A stretch of DNA of 42,525 bases from Streptomyces longispororuber (GTDB taxonomy: Bacteria; Actinomycetota; Actinomycetes; Streptomycetales; Streptomycetaceae). Below, piece by piece: positions 8,550 through 17,326 of this stretch (the stretch's first letter is position 1; every line of letters begins with the position of its first letter). Location of the stretch: positions 1-42,525 of the forward strand of contig NZ_JAMOLN010000069.1 of assembly GCF_024448165.1 (NCBI RefSeq), written 5' to 3'. The notes under the pieces were generated by a model. That model did not search any database, had not been told where the DNA came from, and was given only the letters and a program-made list of their open reading frames with translations. Both the position numbers and the translations under genes were made by a program.

Positions 8550-9473
8550 TTACCAGCCCCGGTTCGCGTAGCGCTCGGTCTCGGGCAGGGTGTCGCAGTT
8601 GATGCCGACCATGGCCTCGCCGAGGTTGCGGGACGCGTCCGCGATGATCTTGGGGTCGTCGTAGAAGGTGGTGGCCTTCACGATGGCGGCGGCGCGCTTG
8701 GCCGGGTCGCCGGACTTGAAGATGCCGGAGCCGACGAAGACGCCCTCGGCGCCGAGCTGACGCATCAGCGCGGCGTCGGCCGGGGTGGCGACGCCGCCCG
8801 CGGAGAAGAGGACCACCGGCAGCTTGCCCAGCTCGGAGACCTCCTTGACCAGCTCGTACGGGGCGCGCAGCTCCTTGGCGGCGGCGTACAGCTCGTTGTT
8901 GTCGAAGCCGCGCAGCTTGGCGATCTCGTTCTTGATCTGGCGCAGGTGGCGGACCGCCTCCACGACGTTGCCGGTGCCGGCCTCGCCCTTGGAGCGGATC
9001 ATCGCGGCGCCCTCGGCGATGCGGCGCAGGGCCTCGCCCAGGTTCGTGGCGCCACAGACGAACGGGGTCGTGAACGCGAACTTGTCGCTGTGGTTGACCT
9101 CGTCGGCCGGGGTGAGGACCTCGGACTCGTCGATGTAGTCGACGCCGAGGGACTGGAGCACCTGGGCCTCGACGAAGTGGCCGATGCGGGACTTGGCCAT
9201 GACCGGGATGGAGACGGCCTCGATGATCTCTTCGATCATGTTCGGGTCCGACATGCGGGCCACGCCGCCGTCCTTGCGGATGTCGGCGGGCACCCGCTCC
9301 AGGGCCATGACGGCGACGGCTCCGGCGTCCTCGGCGATCTTCGCCTGCTCGGCGTTGACGACGTCCATGATGACGCCGCCCTTGAGCTGCTCGGCCATAC
9401 CGCGCTTGACGCGCGCGGTACCGGTGGCGGGAGCCTCGGCGGAGGCGGTGGACTGCGGGGTGCTGGTGGACAC
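8550..9473 (-). CDS. pdxS: Pyridoxal 5'-phosphate synthase lyase subunit PdxS
   Basis: TIM-barrel enzyme that builds pyridoxal 5'-phosphate from ribose 5-phosphate, glyceraldehyde 3-phosphate and the ammonia delivered by PdxT. Visible catalytic motifs include GGVIMDVVN (Asp37), PVMAKSRIGH (Lys94, Schiff-base lysine), RSKGEAGTGN (second lysine) and the phosphate-binding FSAGGVATPADAALM. The product has 307 residues from the GTG at 9473, which follows GAGGTC; a start four codons earlier (9485) is possible. The N-terminal 20 residues are Ser/Thr/Ala-rich, as in other actinobacteria. Confidence 0.97.
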   Translation of the reverse strand: MSTSTPQSTASAEAPATGTARVKRGMAEQLKGGVIMDVVNAEQAKIAEDAGAVAVMALERVPADIRKDGGVARMSDPNMIEEIIEAVSIPVMAKSRIGHFVEAQVLQSLGVDYIDESEVLTPADEVNHSDKFAFTTPFVCGATNLGEALRRIAEGAAMIRSKGEAGTGNVVEAVRHLRQIKNEIAKLRGFDNNELYAAAKELRAPYELVKEVSELGKLPVVLFSAGGVATPADAALMRQLGAEGVFVGSGIFKSGDPAKRAAAIVKATTFYDDPKIIADASRNLGEAMVGINCDTLPETERYANRGW

Positions 9474-9582
9474 GGGTGACCTCACTCGATGAAGAAGGCT
9501 TCTTGCAGCACCGAGGAAACTCCTGTGGACCAGGCCACTACAAGGGCCAATGGACAGCCGGTGGCTCCTTTTGGCCCGCGCG

Positions 9583-10128
9583 CTACGCGGTGGCGCGGTC
9601 GGCCAGCGCCGTCGGCGGCTCGTCGTCCATCTCGAACGCCAGCGGGAACGGCGCGTGACCGGCGAGCCGGAACCAGCGGACCTTGCGGTGCCGCCGCAGG
9701 GCGCGGGCCGCGCGGACGGCGTCGTTGTGGAAGCGGCGGGCCATGGGAACGCGGCGGACGGCCTGGGCGAGCTCCTCCGCGGCCTCCTCGCCGCCGGGGG
9801 CCTCCCGGACTGCCTCCACCTGGTCGGTCTCGCTGAAGATCGCCCTGAGCGCCTGGCTGAGCTCGCTCTCGGCGACCTCGCGCTGCTCCTCCTCGGCCTG
9901 CCGCGCGGCGTGGGCGGCCTCGTACAGGACGATCGACGCGGCCGGGTCGAGGACTCCCGACGTGGCCAGTTCCTGTGCCACGGAGGCGCGCCGCAGGAGC
10001 TGGGCGTCGAGGGCGGCGCGGGCCGCGTCGATACGGGCGTGCAGGCGGTCGAGACGGCCCGCGGTCCAGCTCAGGTAGAGGCCGATCGCGAAGAGGGCTA
10101 CGGCGATCCAGATCAGGGTGACGGTCAC
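9583..10128 (-). CDS. LemA-like membrane-anchored coiled-coil protein, function unknown
   Basis: A 181-residue protein with one N-terminal membrane helix (about residues 3-21, LIWIAVALFAIGLYLSW) followed by long, mostly helical, charged segments. The motif ARRFHNDAVRAARAL resembles the conserved RRYND motif of LemA proteins, and the overall design (helix anchor plus four-helix domain) fits. Function is unknown. The GTG at 10128 is chosen because the hydrophobic helix follows directly; a TTG at 10137 is the alternative. It lies between pimA and pdxS, where mycobacteria have a different gene. Confidence 0.75.
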   Translation of the reverse strand: MTVTLIWIAVALFAIGLYLSWTAGRLDRLHARIDAARAALDAQLLRRASVAQELATSGVLDPAASIVLYEAAHAARQAEEEQREVAESELSQALRAIFSETDQVEAVREAPGGEEAAEELAQAVRRVPMARRFHNDAVRAARALRRHRKVRWFRLAGHAPFPLAFEMDDEPPTALADRATA

Positions 10129-10201
10129 GGGCCGCAACGTTACCGTCGGGCGGACCGGTCACTTTCCGGCGCCGCCCACCGGCCGCGCCCGCCCCGCCGG
10201 A

Positions 10202-11362
10202 TCAGTCCCTGGCCAGCCCGAACCGGGCCCTGAGCCCCGTCCGCTCGTCCGCCGCGACCGCGGCCGCGCCCTGCGTCACCGTCTCGTAGACCGAGAGGAT
10301 GTCCGCGCCCACCGTCGACCAGTCGAAGCGGCGCACGTGCTTGCTGCCGCGCTCGCGCAGTTCCGCGCGGCGCTCGGGGTCGCCGAGCAGGCGCAGCGCG
10401 GCGACGGCCAGGGTGTCCGCGTCCTCGTTCGTGAAGAGTTCGCCCGCCGCGCCCTGGTCCAGGACCTGCGCGAAGGCGTCGAGGTCGGAGGCGAGCACCG
10501 GGGCGCCCGCCGACATCGCCTCGACCAGGATGATGCCGAAGCTCTCGCCGCCCGTGTTCGGCGCGACGTACACGTCGACGCTGGCCAGCAGGCGCGCCTT
10601 GTCCTCGTCGCTGACCATGCCGAGGAACTCGACGCGCTCGCGCATCTCCTTCGGCAGCGACTCGACGGCCTCCTCCTCGTCGCCGCGGCCCGCGACCAGG
10701 AGCCGGGTCTGCGGCCGCTCGGCGAGGATCTTCGGCAGCGCCTTCATGAGGACGGGCAGGCCCTTGCGGGGCTCGTCGATGCGCCCGATGAAGCCGAGGG
10801 TGTCCCCCTGCCACTCGGGCTTGGGCTCGGCGCGGGCGAAGAAGTCCACGTCGACGCCGTTCGGGATGACGACCGCGTCGCCGCCGAGGTGCTCGACCAG
10901 CGTGCGGCGCGCGTACTCGCTCACCGCGATGCGCGCGCTGATCTTCTCCAGGGCGGGCTGCAGGATCGGGTACGCGGCGATCATGGCGCGGGAGCGCGGG
11001 TTCGACGTGTGGAACGTGGCGACGATCGGGCCCTGCGCCGCCCAGCACGCCAGCAGACCGAGCGACGGCGAGGCCGGCTCGTGGATGTGGATCACGTCGA
11101 ACGTGCCGTCGTGCAGCCAACGCCGTACCCGGGCGGCGCTCAGGAACCCGAAGTTGAGCCGTGCCACCGAGCCGTTGTACGGAACGGGAACGGCCCGGCC
11201 CGCCGACACGACGTACGGCGGCAGGGGGGTCTCGTCGTCCGCCGGGGCGAGGACGGAGACCTCGTGCCCCAGGGCGATGAGATGCTCCGCCAGATCGCGG
11301 ATGTGAAACTGGACGCCGCCCGGCACGTCCCACGAGTACGGGCAGACGATTCCGATCCTCAC
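10202..11362 (-). CDS. pimA: Phosphatidylinositol mannosyltransferase PimA (GT4)
   Basis: Membrane-associated GT-B glycosyltransferase that adds the first mannose from GDP-mannose to phosphatidylinositol. The 386-residue product begins MRIGIVCPYSWDVPGGVQFH (the GGV loop), has the membrane-binding N-terminal domain, IPNGVD near 166-171, GRIDEPRKG (193-201), and the EX7E motif Glu273/Glu281 (GGESFGIILVEAMSAG). The family assignment as PimA rather than another GT4 enzyme is supported by the upstream acyltransferase and pgsA. Its start overlaps the acyltransferase stop by four bases (11359-11362). Confidence 0.93.
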   Translation of the reverse strand: MRIGIVCPYSWDVPGGVQFHIRDLAEHLIALGHEVSVLAPADDETPLPPYVVSAGRAVPVPYNGSVARLNFGFLSAARVRRWLHDGTFDVIHIHEPASPSLGLLACWAAQGPIVATFHTSNPRSRAMIAAYPILQPALEKISARIAVSEYARRTLVEHLGGDAVVIPNGVDVDFFARAEPKPEWQGDTLGFIGRIDEPRKGLPVLMKALPKILAERPQTRLLVAGRGDEEEAVESLPKEMRERVEFLGMVSDEDKARLLASVDVYVAPNTGGESFGIILVEAMSAGAPVLASDLDAFAQVLDQGAAGELFTNEDADTLAVAALRLLGDPERRAELRERGSKHVRRFDWSTVGADILSVYETVTQGAAAVAADERTGLRARFGLARD

Positions 11363-12273
11363 GCCGGCCGCTCCTCAAAGTTCTCCAGGTCGGAGAGCCA
11401 CAAGCGCTGCAGCATGTGCCAGTCCTCCGGATGGTCGGCGATTCCCGTGGCGAAGGCATCGGCCAGCGCCTGCGTCATCACAGACGTCTTTTCGGCCCGG
11501 GTGCCTGTCTCCGGCACGTCGACGGGCGGGTGCACGCGGCCCCGCATTATCGAGGACGAGTCGTACCAGAGGGTGACCGGCAGCAGCAGCGCGCCGGTCT
11601 GCTGGGCGAGCATCGAGGGTCCGGCAGGCATCCGGGTCGTCTCGCCGAAGAACTTCACCTCGACGCCCGACGAGGACAGGTCCCGGTCCGCCACCAGGCA
11701 CACCAGGCCCCCGGCCCGCAGCCGCCTGGCCAGCGTCCCGAAGGCGGAACCGCCCGTGTGCGGCAGCACCTCCATGCCGAGGCCCTCGCGGTAGGCGACG
11801 AAGCGGTCGTACAGGGTCTCGGGCTTGAGCCGCTCCGCGACGGTCGTGAACGGGGTCTCCAGCTTGGTGGTGACCCAGGCGCCCGCGAGGTCGTAGTTGC
11901 CCATGTGCGGCAGGGCCAGGACGACGCCCTTGCCGGAGTCCAGGGCGTCGGTCAGGTGGTGCAGGTCCTTGGGCGTGAAGCCCTCCCTGATGCGCTCCTT
12001 GCTCCAGGCGGGGAGCCGGAAGGACTCCATCCAGTAGCGCAGGTACGAGCGCATGCCGGCCCGGGACAGCTCCTTGAGGCGCTCGGGCGTGGCGTCGGGC
12101 ACCACGCGCGCGAGGTTCGACTCCAGGCGCAGGACGCCCTTGCCGCGCTTCTTCCAGGCGGCGTCCGCGATGGTGCGCCCCAGGCGGGCCGCGACCGGTT
12201 CGGGGAGCTTCTTGACGGTGGCCCAGCCGAGCCCGTAGAGCGCGTCCGTCACCCGGTCCTGCGCGCCGCTCAC
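11359..12273 (-). CDS. Phosphatidylinositol mannoside acyltransferase (PatA-type, LpxL/HtrB family)
   Basis: Membrane-associated acyltransferase expected to acylate the mannose of phosphatidylinositol monomannoside. The 304-residue product carries the HX4D catalytic motif His123/Asp128 (LPHMGNYD) and the later motifs VCLVADRDLSSSGVEV and FFGETTRMPAGPSMLA typical of LpxL-like enzymes. The GTG at 12273 overlaps the pgsA stop (12270-12273) and its own stop overlaps the pimA start, so pgsA, this gene and pimA form a tightly coupled unit. A much longer open frame extends upstream, but it runs antisense through the EF-G-like gene and was not used. Confidence 0.92.
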   Translation of the reverse strand: MSGAQDRVTDALYGLGWATVKKLPEPVAARLGRTIADAAWKKRGKGVLRLESNLARVVPDATPERLKELSRAGMRSYLRYWMESFRLPAWSKERIREGFTPKDLHHLTDALDSGKGVVLALPHMGNYDLAGAWVTTKLETPFTTVAERLKPETLYDRFVAYREGLGMEVLPHTGGSAFGTLARRLRAGGLVCLVADRDLSSSGVEVKFFGETTRMPAGPSMLAQQTGALLLPVTLWYDSSSIMRGRVHPPVDVPETGTRAEKTSVMTQALADAFATGIADHPEDWHMLQRLWLSDLENFEERPA

Positions 12274-12929
12274 GAGGCGGCCTCCTCCCGGGCCACGGCG
12301 GCCTCCGCCTCCGCGGACTCCCGGCGCACCGTCACCACGCGCTGGATCAGCGTGACGAGGCTGCCGACGGCGACGATCCACAGCGCGACCGGCAGCAGGT
12401 ACTGGATGCCGGGCACGCCGAACTTGTGCAGACCGGCGAAGCCGGCGGCGACGAGCGTGATCACCAGCCGTTCGGCGCGCTCCACCAGGCCGTTCACCGC
12501 GACGGGCAGGCCGATCGATTCTCCACGTGCCTTCGTGTACGACACGACCTGGCCGCTGGCGAGGCAGAAGATCGACACGGCGCACAGGACGTTGTCGTCG
12601 CCGCCGCCCGCGTACCAGAGCGCCAGGCCGCCGAAGATCGCGCTGTCGGCGACCCGGTCGAGCGTGGAGTCCAGGAAGGCGCCCCAGCGGCTGGAGCGGC
12701 CGAGCTGGCGCGCCATGTTGCCGTCCACGAGGTCCGAGAAGACGAACAGCGTGATGACGACGGTGCCCCAGAAGAACTCTCCGCGCGGGAAGAAGACCAG
12801 CGCTCCCGCCACGACTCCGGCGGTGCCGAGGAGCGTGACCGTGTCGGGGCTGACCCCGCGACGGATGAGAAACGCGGCGAACGGTGTGAGGACACGCGTG
12901 AAGAATGCACGCGCGTACTTGTTCAGCAT
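12270..12929 (-). CDS. pgsA: Phosphatidylinositol phosphate synthase (CDP-alcohol phosphatidyltransferase)
   Basis: Integral membrane enzyme of the CDP-alcohol phosphotransferase family. In actinobacteria the enzyme in this locus joins CDP-diacylglycerol to inositol phosphate. The catalytic signature DG-x2-AR-x8-G-x3-D-x3-D is intact (Asp69-Gly70, Ala73-Arg74, Gly83, Asp87, Asp91). The 219-residue product has about six membrane helices and a charged C-terminus. The ATG at 12929 (MLNKYARAFFTR) is preceded by GGGAAGG; upstream in-frame sequence looks non-coding. It is the first gene of the pgsA-acyltransferase-pimA unit. Confidence 0.93.
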   Translation of the reverse strand: MLNKYARAFFTRVLTPFAAFLIRRGVSPDTVTLLGTAGVVAGALVFFPRGEFFWGTVVITLFVFSDLVDGNMARQLGRSSRWGAFLDSTLDRVADSAIFGGLALWYAGGGDDNVLCAVSIFCLASGQVVSYTKARGESIGLPVAVNGLVERAERLVITLVAAGFAGLHKFGVPGIQYLLPVALWIVAVGSLVTLIQRVVTVRRESAEAEAAVAREEAAS

Positions 12930-13176
12930 GGCCTTCCCGAGGGTCGGTGCCTGGCGGCCCCTCTGGCCACCGGCTGGCCCATCGTAGCCACGCGCGCACG
13001 GGATCGGCCGCCGGGCCACCACGCGCGCGTGCGATCGCGTACGACGTATGGACGCACAGTGACCCGAGTGGAAAGCTCGAAGGCACCGCGGGCGTCGCCG
13101 AAGCCGCCTCCGCACGCGGGTTCGCGTGTCCGCGCCTCAAGGACCACCTCACCGTGGAACAACCGGGAGGCAAGGC

Positions 13177-15393
13177 ATGGGCGACAAGGCCAACGGACAC
13201 CCCGGGGCCGCCGGCAGGGCAGCAGCGGCCGACCATCCCGCGTCCGTACGGAATGTGGTGCTGGTCGGCCACAGCGGATCGGGCAAGACGACTCTGGTGG
13301 AGGCCCTCGCGCTGACCGCGGGGGCGGTGAACAGGGCGGGTCGGGTCGAGGACGGCACGAGCGTCTCCGACTACGACGAGATCGAGCATCGCCAGCAACG
13401 CTCGGTCCAGCTCTCGCTCGTCCCCGTGGAATGGGGCGGGTTCAAGATCAATCTTCTGGACACCCCCGGCTACGCGGATTTCGTCGGGGAGTTGAGGGCC
13501 GGTCTGCGTGCCGCGGACGCGGCCCTCTTCGTCGTCTCGGCGGCGGACGGACCGGAGACCCTGACCGGTGCGACCCGCATGGTCTGGGAGGAGTGCGCGG
13601 CGGTCGGCATGCCGCGCGCCATCGTGATCACGCACCTGGAGGCGGCACGGGCCGACTTCGAGGAGATGACGCGCAGCTGCGCGGAGGTCTTCGGCGGCGA
13701 CGACCCCGACGCCGTGCTCCCGCTGTACCTGCCGCTGCACGGCGCGCAGGCACCCGACGGGCACGCGCCCGTGACCGGGCTGATCGGCCTGCTCTCGCAG
13801 CGCCTGTTCGACTACGCGTCGGGCGAACGCAAGGAGTCCGAGCCGGGCACCGAGCAGCGGCCCCTGATCGAGGAGGCACGGAACCGGCTGATCGAGGGGA
13901 TCATCGCCGAGAGCGAGGACGAGACCCTCATGGACCGCTATCTGGGCGGCGAGGACATCGACTTCAAGACGCTCGTCGACGACCTGGAGCGGGCCGTCGC
14001 ACGCGGCGTCTTCCATCCGGTGCTCGCCGCGGCCCCGGCCGCGGAGGGCGCCCGCCAGGGCATCGGCACCGTGGAGCTCCTGGAGCTGGTCACGGGCGGC
14101 TTCCCGACCCCGCTGGAGCGGGAGGCGCCGACGGTGCGCACTCCCGACGGGCGGGAGCGGGCGGTCGACGCCTGCGATCCCGCCGGGCCGCTGGTGGCGG
14201 AGGTCGTGAAGACGGCGTCCGACCCGTACGTGGGCCGGGTCTCCCTGGTCCGGGTCTTCTCCGGCACCCTGCGCCCGGACGAGACGGTGCACGTGTCCGG
14301 GCACGGGCTCGCGGACCACGTGCACGAGGACCGTGCCCTGCACGAGGCGGACGAGCGGATCGGCGCGCTGTCGGCGCCGTTCGGCAAGCAGCAGCGCACC
14401 CTCACGCACTGCATCGCCGGTGATCTGGCGTGCGTGGCGAAGCTGAACCGGGCGGAGACCGGCGACACGCTCTCGGCCAAGGACGATCCGCTCCTCATGG
14501 CGCCGTGGGACATGCCGGACCCGCTGCTGCCGCTGGCCATCCAGGCGCACAGCAAGGCCGACGAGGACAAGCTGTCGCAGGGCCTGTCCCGCCTGGTCGC
14601 GGAGGACCCGACCATGCGGCTCGAACAGAACCAGGACACGCACCAGCTGGTCCTGTGGTGTCTGGGCGAGGCCCACGCGGACGTGGCGCTCGAACGGCTG
14701 CGCAGCCGTTACGGGGTGCAGGTCGACGTCGTCGCGCACAAGGTCTCCCTCCGGGAGACGTTCGCGAACAGGTCGGCGGGGCGCGGCCGCCATGTGAAGC
14801 AGTCCGGCGGGCACGGGCAGTACGCGATCTGCGAGATCGAGGTGGAGCCGCTGCCCGGCGGCTCGGGCATCGAGTTCGTGGACAAGGTCGTCGGCGGCGC
14901 GGTGCCCCGGCAGTTCATCCCGTCCGTGGAGAAGGGCGTGCGGGCGCAGGCGGCGAAGGGGGTCGCGGCGGGCTATCCGCTCATCGACGTGCGGGTGACG
15001 CTGCTCGACGGCAAGGCGCACTCGGTGGACTCCTCGGACGCCGCGTTCCAGACGGCGGGCGCGCTGGCGCTGCGGGAGGCCGCGGCCGACGCCCGGATCC
15101 ATCTCCTGGAACCGGTGGCCGAGGTGCAGATCCTCGTCGGTGACGACTACGTGGGCGCCGTGATGAGCGATCTGTCGGGGCGGCGCGGCCGGGTCGTCGG
15201 CACCGAGCAGGCGCCGGGCGGGCGGACGTTGGTGCGGGCCGAGGTGCCGGAGATCGAGATCGGCCGGTACGCGGTGGACCTGCGCTCGCTCTCGCACGGC
15301 ACGGCCCGGTTCGGCCGCAGGTACGCGCGGCACGAGCCGATGCCGGCCCAGCTCAGCGAGCGGATCCGCGAACAGGCCCAGGATTCCGCCTAG
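13177..15393 (+). CDS. Elongation factor G-like GTPase (EF-G2/FusA2 type), degenerate GTPase motifs
   Basis: A 738-residue protein with the full five-domain EF-G layout. The P-loop is GHSGSGKT (31-38) and G3 is DTPGYADF (95-102), with Tyr99 where translational EF-G has the catalytic His. The G4 position, normally NKxD, reads THLE (152-155). Domain IV/V motifs such as GRHVKQSGGHGQYA and VGDDYVGAVMSDLSGRRG are clear. It is therefore an EF-G paralogue rather than the main elongation factor; mycobacterial EF-G2 is related and was reported to lack ribosome-stimulated GTPase activity. The ATG at 13177 follows GGGAGGCAAGG. It is transcribed divergently from pgsA. Confidence 0.9.
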   Translation: MGDKANGHPGAAGRAAAADHPASVRNVVLVGHSGSGKTTLVEALALTAGAVNRAGRVEDGTSVSDYDEIEHRQQRSVQLSLVPVEWGGFKINLLDTPGYADFVGELRAGLRAADAALFVVSAADGPETLTGATRMVWEECAAVGMPRAIVITHLEAARADFEEMTRSCAEVFGGDDPDAVLPLYLPLHGAQAPDGHAPVTGLIGLLSQRLFDYASGERKESEPGTEQRPLIEEARNRLIEGIIAESEDETLMDRYLGGEDIDFKTLVDDLERAVARGVFHPVLAAAPAAEGARQGIGTVELLELVTGGFPTPLEREAPTVRTPDGRERAVDACDPAGPLVAEVVKTASDPYVGRVSLVRVFSGTLRPDETVHVSGHGLADHVHEDRALHEADERIGALSAPFGKQQRTLTHCIAGDLACVAKLNRAETGDTLSAKDDPLLMAPWDMPDPLLPLAIQAHSKADEDKLSQGLSRLVAEDPTMRLEQNQDTHQLVLWCLGEAHADVALERLRSRYGVQVDVVAHKVSLRETFANRSAGRGRHVKQSGGHGQYAICEIEVEPLPGGSGIEFVDKVVGGAVPRQFIPSVEKGVRAQAAKGVAAGYPLIDVRVTLLDGKAHSVDSSDAAFQTAGALALREAAADARIHLLEPVAEVQILVGDDYVGAVMSDLSGRRGRVVGTEQAPGGRTLVRAEVPEIEIGRYAVDLRSLSHGTARFGRRYARHEPMPAQLSERIREQAQDSA

Positions 15394-15417
15394 TTGACGG
15401 CTTCCCGGGGGTCCGGG

Positions 15418-15456
15418 GCCACCGACATCCGGCTTGCCCGGACGGATGTCGGTGGC
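15418..15456 (+). terminator. Hairpin downstream of the EF-G-like gene
   Basis: Perfect 14-bp arms (15418-15431 and 15443-15456, GCCACCGACATCCG and its complement) with an 11-nt loop, 25 nt after the stop. It is the clear end of that transcript. Confidence 0.75.
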
Positions 15457-15574
15457 GGCCGTTACGCTGGTCGACGATCAACGCGATCAGGACGTGTCGC
15501 TGATCAACAGGTGTGCGGGGCAGGGAAGTCGGGAAAAGCCGCAGCAGCGACTTCGCGCGGCGATGGGGGCGGCA

Positions 15575-17326
15575 GTGGCGGACGATGCATTCGATTTCAG
15601 GCCCGGGGCCCAGGTTCCGCTGCACGGTTCCGCGGGACAGACCGCGGCGACCTTCGCCATCGCCTCGGCCGCGTACCGGGACGACCCCGCGATCAAGATC
15701 CAGGACGCCAACAACGAATGGCACAAGTCCGAGGTCAAGGAGCCGAAGTGGGCGCTCCTCGCGCCGAATCTGGGTGAGGCGTTCTCCCAGGCGGTGCAGC
15801 ACCGCATGCTGGACGCCGGGCGCAAGCCGCTGATCCAGTCCTTCGGCACCGAGCCGCAGGTCGTGGTGGAGCACTGCCTGGCGGCCAGCCGGATCCGCCG
15901 GCAGCGCGACAGCATGCTCTCGGTCATCACCCTGGTGTTCGGCGTGCTCTTCCTGCCCGGGTTCATCTTCTGGGTGACCGCTTTCGAGGTCCGCCGCAGG
16001 AACAACAACAAGGTGGCCGCCGCGGACAAGCTGGCGGCCGAGGCGCTGGAGAAGAACAAGCCGGCCGCGGAGCAGAGCGCGGCACGGAAGGTGGAGCGCG
16101 AAGCCCGCAGGACGGCCGCGCTGGCGACGGCGATCATCTGCGTCGCCGCCGTGGCCATCGCCGTCGGCCTGATCAAGATGCCGCTCACCGGCGGCTGGGC
16201 CTGGTACCTGCGGGCCGCCTTCGTGGCTCCGCTGATCGGCGGTGTCTGGGCCCGGCAGATCTGCCTGCGCACGGCCGCCGACCTGCGGGACCGCTGGTCG
16301 GCCCTGCTGTCGGGCGGCGGGGTCGGCGCGAAGATCCCCGAGGCGGTCCCCGGCAGCCCCGGCGAGACCGCGGCCGAGCAACTGCGGCAGAACCTGGCCA
16401 GGCTGAGTTCCGAGCAGCAGTCGAACTCGGTGTTCTACGCGGGCCCCAAGGGCATCCTGGGCCTGGGCACGCGGTGGGGCAGCTGGCAGCTCGCCGAGGA
16501 CCTCGTGTCGAGCGAGGAGGGCAAGGACATCCACCCGTTCCGCAGCTGGACCGTGATACGGGCGATCCAGGACCAGTTGCGGATGCTGGAGCGCGGCCCG
16601 CTGCACACGGGCGGGTTCCCCAAGCCGATGGTGGACCACTGGATAGTGACGCCGATCGGGGAGAACGCCAAGGCGGTCGCCCGGCCGACGGGCGAGGACG
16701 TCGACGCGTACCGGATCAGGCCGCACGAGGTGGAGCGGATCTGCAACGAGCAGCAGTTCGGCAGCGGCGACCGCCACTACCTGGGCGTCCAGTTCACCCT
16801 CTGGGACGGTCAGTTGGTGATCACCATGCTGATCACGGTGACCGTGCTGCACGAGACCCTGCGCATCGAGGTGACGGGGCATGCGCTGGGCCCGGTGAAC
16901 TCGCTGTTCACCTCGAAGCCCGAGCCGCGCACGAAGGAGGTCTCCAAGCCCCTCGCGACCTGGGAGACCACGACGAAGACGCTGCCGCTGGTCAATGCGG
17001 ACGAGGCGGTCCGCCTGGCGTTGCGGGCGCCCCTGACCATGTTCGGCATGGGCCGGTCGTACCTCGACGCCAAGGGCGGCAAGCTGGTGCTCCCCGAGCC
17101 CTTCGGACTGCGTCACGCGTGGGCCGACCAGCCGTGGCGGCACCGCTTCATGGCGGACGACGCCCTGCGGACGGCGACGCCGGTGCTGCGCGTGGTCCAC
17201 GCGGCGGCCATCAAGGTCCTCAAGGACCACGGCGTGGACACGGAGAAGTTCGGCAACCGCTCGGGCGTGCTCAGCGGACTGGTCCAGGACCCCACGCCGC
17301 GGAAGGCGGACGTGTACGACGCGTAG
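15575..17326 (+). CDS. Multi-pass membrane protein of unknown function
   Basis: A 583-residue protein that I do not recognise. The N-terminal 110 residues are soluble. Membrane helices are predicted by eye at about 115-138, 181-201 and 209-227, with a Lys/Glu/Ala-rich, probably coiled segment (140-180) between the first two. A large C-terminal domain (230-583) contains WHxxFMADDALR-like aromatic motifs and a short hydrophobic stretch QLVITMLITVTVLHETL near 420. The GTG at 15575 follows GGGGGCGGCA; an ATG at 15563 is the alternative. The coding signal is good, and it shares strand and context with the EF-G-like gene, although a hairpin separates them. Its end overlaps the convergent yczE-like gene by 56 nt. 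Confidence 0.8.
   Translation: MADDAFDFRPGAQVPLHGSAGQTAATFAIASAAYRDDPAIKIQDANNEWHKSEVKEPKWALLAPNLGEAFSQAVQHRMLDAGRKPLIQSFGTEPQVVVEHCLAASRIRRQRDSMLSVITLVFGVLFLPGFIFWVTAFEVRRRNNNKVAAADKLAAEALEKNKPAAEQSAARKVEREARRTAALATAIICVAAVAIAVGLIKMPLTGGWAWYLRAAFVAPLIGGVWARQICLRTAADLRDRWSALLSGGGVGAKIPEAVPGSPGETAAEQLRQNLARLSSEQQSNSVFYAGPKGILGLGTRWGSWQLAEDLVSSEEGKDIHPFRSWTVIRAIQDQLRMLERGPLHTGGFPKPMVDHWIVTPIGENAKAVARPTGEDVDAYRIRPHEVERICNEQQFGSGDRHYLGVQFTLWDGQLVITMLITVTVLHETLRIEVTGHALGPVNSLFTSKPEPRTKEVSKPLATWETTTKTLPLVNADEAVRLALRAPLTMFGMGRSYLDAKGGKLVLPEPFGLRHAWADQPWRHRFMADDALRTATPVLRVVHAAAIKVLKDHGVDTEKFGNRSGVLSGLVQDPTPRKADVYDA

Noticed and set aside
11359..15333. A 1,324-codon open frame on the minus strand through the acyltransferase, pgsA and the EF-G-like gene
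   Set aside because: Only its last 304 codons form a real protein. The rest is antisense to genes with clear protein families, as is common in GC-rich DNA where stop codons are rare.
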